From Candidatus Zhuqueibacterota bacterium (GTDB lineage: Bacteria > Zhuqueibacterota > Zhuqueibacteria > Residuimicrobiales > Krinioviventaceae): a DNA stretch of 44,212 bases. The notes beneath the pieces are model-generated. The model was given only the letters and a program-made list of their open reading frames with translations, had not been told where the DNA came from and did no database searches. A program made the position numbers and the translations under genes. Positions 40,451-44,212 of the stretch are shown one piece after another (position 1 is the first letter of the stretch; every line of letters starts with the position of its first letter). The stretch lies in NCBI GenBank assembly GCA_016928775.1, contig JAFGKD010000103.1, positions 1 through 44,212 on the forward strand, in the 5' to 3' direction.

Positions 40451-43400
40451 ATGAAAACGCTTATTTGTATTTTGGTGTTGATGTTGGCCACACTGTCGAC
40501 AGCCGATGTCATTCACGTTCCGACGGATCAGTCCACCATTCAAGCGGGAATCGATATCGCTGTAGATGGCGATACCGTGTTGGTCGCCGAAGGCACCTAC
40601 GTCGAAAACATCAACTTTAAGGGCAAAGCCATCACGGTGGCCAGCCACTATGCCGTGGATCAGGATACGTCGCATATTGCCAAAACAATTATTGATGGCA
40701 GCGGCGCGGCGAATCCGGATAGCGCTTCGACGGTGCTCTTTGTATCAGGTGAGGATACAACTTCTGTTCTGACGGGATTTACTATCACCGGCGGCAGCGG
40801 CACGGTGCTTAAGCCGGAAGAGAGCGGCGTAAATCTTTACGGTGGTGGACTGTTTTGTTTGAACAGCGGCTGCAAAATTACAAACAACATTTTTACCGGC
40901 AATGAAATCACCTGCTCGCAGATCGCGGAAGGTGGCGGCATGTATGTTTTCTCGGATGCTGCGGAATCTTTTGCGGTCATCCGGGATAATGTGATCCAGC
41001 AAAACAAAGTAACCGGCGATTTTATGGCGGTCGGCGGCGGTATCTCGATTGGTACGCCTAGCCTCATTCAAAACAATAAAATTCGAAAGAACAAGGCGAT
41101 TTCGAACGGCGCCATGAGTCTGGGCGGTGCCATCGGTGTTGGATACGGGGCCGAACAAAATGATGCCGTTATTATCCGGGGAAATGATATTTTCGCCAAT
41201 GAATCAATAGCCCTGGCCACCGGCTCCGAAGCCTGGGGTGCCATCGCATCGCTTGCTCCGAATGTACACATTGTGAATAATCGCATTTTGAATAATACCA
41301 CACAGTCAACGCGCTACTCATTCGGCATGGGCGTATTTTTAATGAACGCGGCAAATGAGAGTCGGATTATCGGCAACATCATCACCGGCAATAAAGACAC
41401 CGGCGGTGAGGGCGCCGGCGGCGGCATCTTTATACGCGAGAGCTCCGATGTGTTGGTTGAAAAGAATGTCATTGAAAACAACAACACGGATCGGGGTGTG
41501 GGCCTTTTGGCTTATGAAGCACGTGTTATTGTGCAAGACAACACCGTACGAAACAATGTTGCCGATGTCTGGGGTGGTGGCATCGCGAACCAATACTCCA
41601 CCATGTTGATTCAGAACAATCTTGTATCGGGGAACAGCGCGGTGCATTTTGGCGGTGGACTGGAATTTATCGAGGTCACTTCTGCGCTGGTGCAGAACAA
41701 CATCGTTTTCGGCAACAGTGCCGGCGCCTCGGGAGGCGGTGCGGCCTGCGCCGGACCTCCGGAAAACCTGGCGCTTCACTTGCCTCCTCTCCCTGATTTG
41801 GATCGCTTCAAACTTCAGCGTGCCTCAACATCAGCGTCGACCATCCCGGAATTGAACGCGGTTGTCTTTATGAACAATACAATCACCGCCAACAAGGCTG
41901 AGCATCCCCAAGGTGGCGCAGGCATTTACGCGCGCGATATTCCCGTCTATGTGGTCAACTCTATTGTGTGGGGAAACGAGAGCCCCTCAGCGACAAATCA
42001 GCAAATCTGGGATAAATACGACAATTGTGTCTATGTCTACAATTCCGATGTCGAGGGCGGCTATAGCGGTATGGCCTTTGATGTGATTGACGCGGACCCG
42101 ATGTTCCTGGGACCGCGCTATTTTCTGTCGAGCGACAGTCCGTGCATTGGCGCCGGTCTAACAGAACTGAAGATCATGGGGCAGACAGTTGTCGCTCCGC
42201 CCCTCGATTACGGCGGCCGCCCGCGTCCCATGCCGGCGGGCAGCGCACCCGATCTCGGCGCCTGGGAGCATCGCCTCGCTCAACCAAAGCCGTCTCACAC
42301 CCTGCATGTGCCAGCGGATTTTGCCACGATCCAGGAGGCCATCAACGCTTCATCAGACGGTGACACGGTTTTGGTGGCGGAAGGGACCTACTATGAAAAT
42401 ATCAATTTTGTCGGTAAAGCGATCACCGTGGCGAGCCATTTTCTGGTGGATCAAGACACATCGCATATCTCCAAAACGGTTATAGACGGCAGCACAGCGA
42501 CCAATCCGGATAGCGCCTCAACAGTCCTTTTTATTTCAGGAGAAGACTCGACATCGGTGCTGACCGGTTTTACGATCACCGGCGGCAGCGGCACGGAATG
42601 GCATATGCAGAACTATAAGGTGTTGTGCGGCGGCGGCATTTTTTGTAACAAGAGCGGCGCGCGCATTGTCAGGAATATCATTCGAGACAATGTGATCATC
42701 ACCGACAAAGATATCGCCGAAGGCGGTGGCATTGCTGCCGAGGCGGATGGTATAGGCAAATTGTTGATCATTGAAGATAATATCATCAAAAACAATAAAA
42801 CGGAATCAACGGCTTTTAACGCGGAATCAGGCGGACTCGGCATCTATACGAATTGTCGGATTAGCGGAAATCTGGTTGAAAACAATCAAACCATTGGCTC
42901 CGGCTTCGCCGGCGCCGCGGCATTGGGCGCCGGGCAATGGAATGAGATGATCATCAACAACAACCGGTTCATCGGCAATGAATCCATCATGACATCCAGC
43001 AGCAATTTTGCTTACGCGGTCATCATACTCTCCCAAAGCAAAGTCGATTTTTTTAATAATCATCTTGAACGTAACAGCACGCGCGGCGGCCGGGGCACGG
43101 GTGGCACCGTCATTTTTATGCATGGCGTTAGTCGTGCGAACATCAGCCACAATATTTTTAAAGACAATGTCAATAAAGTAAACAACTTTACGTCCAGGCT
43201 CTGTTTTGCGCAAGAATCCGCAAATGTGCTCATCGCGGGTAATGTGATGCGCGACAATAACCGAGTGAATGGCATTTACCTGCTCGTTTCGGACGGGATC
43301 GTGCGCGACAATGAGATCGTCAACAACAAGGGGTATTATGGTGTTGCCATCGCCGGTTGGGAATCGACCATGTTGATCGACAATAATATTATTTTGAACA

Positions 43401-44212
43401 ACCAGGCGCAAACCAGCACCGGCGGCATCTGGATGACCAAGATGACATCCGCGCTGATCCAGAACAATATCATCAGCGGCAACCGCGCCAACAGCGCGGC
43501 GGCCGGCGGCGTTGCGGTGTGGGATGGCGGCAATCAAAATATGCTGGGCACCCTGTTGCCGGAGCGCCCGGACTATGCAGAATATCTCACTCATCGCGTA
43601 CCAATGTTCAAATCGGCGCAAAAAACAACGGCAGCCATTCCCGATTTCAAGTCGGTTGTCCTTATCAACAATACCATCACGGATAACTATGCCTCCAATT
43701 ATGGCGGCGGCGTCTATATTCAAAACTGGGAAACGCATCTCGTCAATAACATCATCTGGGGAAATCAAGCCGGACAAAAAGGCTACGAGCAGATTGCCTA
43801 TATGGTCGGCAGACTGACCGTGCAAAATTGCAATGTGCAGGGCGGCTGGAAACAGGGGCAAAACATCATCGATGCCGATCCGCTCTTCAAAGGAGACACA
43901 TTTGAGCTTTCGGATATGAGTCAGTGTATTGGCAAAGGCGCGGCATTGGTCACCATCAATGGTGTGGATTTAAACTGCCCGGAAAAAGACTGTCATGACG
44001 GTGTGCGGCCCAATCCGGAAGGATCAAATCCTGATATAGGCGCATATGAATCACCATTAGCCGAACCGGAGGGAACAGGTATCGAGGCAACACTCCTCGA
44101 AATACCGCGCGAATTTTCCCTGCTGCAAAATTATCCCAATCCGTTCAATCCAATCACCACGCTCAGCTACACAGTGCCGCAACCGGGGCGGATAAAATTG
44201 TCGATCTATAAC
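40451..44212 (+). CDS. Large secreted duplicated beta-helix protein with type IX sorting domain (runs off the window)
   Basis: Open from the ATG at 40451 to the window's end (1254 codons). A signal peptide (about 1-18) is followed by two related halves, about 22-615 and 616-1190, each opening with VPTDQSTIQAGIDIAVDGD or VPADFATIQEAINASSDGD and repeating TVLVAEGTYxENINFxGKAI and TSVLTGFTITGGSGT. Each half is a right-handed parallel beta-helix (DUF1565/pectate-lyase-like) with many xxIxNNxIxxN coils, and closes with a DADP..xG segment and CIGxG. The C-terminus is the start of a type IX sorting domain (LLQNYPNPFNPITTL). Likely a surface adhesin or polysaccharide-binding or -cleaving protein; no catalytic residues can be assigned. 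The end is cut off by the window. Confidence 0.85.
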   Translation, partial: MKTLICILVLMLATLSTADVIHVPTDQSTIQAGIDIAVDGDTVLVAEGTYVENINFKGKAITVASHYAVDQDTSHIAKTIIDGSGAANPDSASTVLFVSGEDTTSVLTGFTITGGSGTVLKPEESGVNLYGGGLFCLNSGCKITNNIFTGNEITCSQIAEGGGMYVFSDAAESFAVIRDNVIQQNKVTGDFMAVGGGISIGTPSLIQNNKIRKNKAISNGAMSLGGAIGVGYGAEQNDAVIIRGNDIFANESIALATGSEAWGAIASLAPNVHIVNNRILNNTTQSTRYSFGMGVFLMNAANESRIIGNIITGNKDTGGEGAGGGIFIRESSDVLVEKNVIENNNTDRGVGLLAYEARVIVQDNTVRNNVADVWGGGIANQYSTMLIQNNLVSGNSAVHFGGGLEFIEVTSALVQNNIVFGNSAGASGGGAACAGPPENLALHLPPLPDLDRFKLQRASTSASTIPELNAVVFMNNTITANKAEHPQGGAGIYARDIPVYVVNSIVWGNESPSATNQQIWDKYDNCVYVYNSDVEGGYSGMAFDVIDADPMFLGPRYFLSSDSPCIGAGLTELKIMGQTVVAPPLDYGGRPRPMPAGSAPDLGAWEHRLAQPKPSHTLHVPADFATIQEAINASSDGDTVLVAEGTYYENINFVGKAITVASHFLVDQDTSHISKTVIDGSTATNPDSASTVLFISGEDSTSVLTGFTITGGSGTEWHMQNYKVLCGGGIFCNKSGARIVRNIIRDNVIITDKDIAEGGGIAAEADGIGKLLIIEDNIIKNNKTESTAFNAESGGLGIYTNCRISGNLVENNQTIGSGFAGAAALGAGQWNEMIINNNRFIGNESIMTSSSNFAYAVIILSQSKVDFFNNHLERNSTRGGRGTGGTVIFMHGVSRANISHNIFKDNVNKVNNFTSRLCFAQESANVLIAGNVMRDNNRVNGIYLLVSDGIVRDNEIVNNKGYYGVAIAGWESTMLIDNNIILNNQAQTSTGGIWMTKMTSALIQNNIISGNRANSAAAGGVAVWDGGNQNMLGTLLPERPDYAEYLTHRVPMFKSAQKTTAAIPDFKSVVLINNTITDNYASNYGGGVYIQNWETHLVNNIIWGNQAGQKGYEQIAYMVGRLTVQNCNVQGGWKQGQNIIDADPLFKGDTFELSDMSQCIGKGAALVTINGVDLNCPEKDCHDGVRPNPEGSNPDIGAYESPLAEPEGTGIEATLLEIPREFSLLQNYPNPFNPITTLSYTVPQPGRIKLSIYN

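Noticed and set aside
42827..43861. Minus-strand open frame of 344 codons inside the beta-helix gene
   Set aside because: Antisense to a repetitive gene with strong sense-strand motifs; the His/Asp-rich composition follows from the repeats.

Overview
The window looks like part of an uncultured or little-studied bacterium of the FCB superphylum (Calditrichota, KSB1, Neomarinimicrobiota or Ignavibacteria-like). The evidence is four secreted proteins ending in, or leaving a trace of, the type IX secretion sorting domain built around QNYPNPFNP, a one-protein hybrid two-component regulator with Reg_prop repeats, and a Salinibacter-type carotenoid gene set. There is no rRNA, tRNA, CRISPR array or intact transposase. 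The species is inferred, not read directly.

Layout. 173-27928 is almost all minus strand. It holds a truncated esterase; a hybrid histidine kinase/AraC regulator; a carotenoid block (crtW, cruF, a cruC-like glycosyltransferase, a cruD-like acyltransferase, crtI, crtD, fused crtYcd and a secreted TPR-like protein); a tight operon of a TrmB-type regulator and nine metabolic genes (13284-25199); and a propeller/FG-GAP surface protein. 28498-33815 is plus strand: a YadA-head-like secreted protein, a secreted T9SS protein, then a small NifX-like/ferredoxin/DUF5320/DUF89 cluster. 33873-38561 is minus strand: a zinc/manganese-type ABC uptake locus with two permeases, a binding protein, an outer-membrane barrel and a His-rich membrane protein, but no ATPase. 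39004-44212 is plus strand: an unknown protein, a decayed regulator fragment, a hairpin-rich non-coding stretch and a large duplicated beta-helix protein running off the end.

The standout is 13284-25199. In order of transcription it encodes a TrmB-type regulator, an ALDH7/antiquitin-type aminoadipate-semialdehyde dehydrogenase, a class III aminotransferase, an isocitrate/homoisocitrate dehydrogenase-like enzyme, an HD-domain protein, a fused aconitase-like dehydratase, a second split aconitase-like dehydratase, a CitD-CitE fusion and CitF. Read together, these enzymes make a plausible catabolic reversal of the alpha-aminoadipate pathway: lysine to aminoadipate semialdehyde, aminoadipate, 2-oxoadipate, then reductive carboxylation to homoisocitrate, isomerisation to homocitrate through homoaconitate, and cleavage by a citrate-lyase-like 'homocitrate lyase' to 2-oxoglutarate and acetate. 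The NAD(P)H formed at the semialdehyde step would balance that used in the carboxylation. This is an inference from gene content and motifs; I know of no established pathway of this form.

The carotenoid block predicts a monocyclic 4-keto carotenoid with a 1'-hydroxyl that is glycosylated and acylated, like salinixanthin. Phytoene synthase and GGPP synthase are not in the window. Between the genes lie several families of palindromic or dispersed repeats, one of which sits inside the linker of the fused dehydratase gene.
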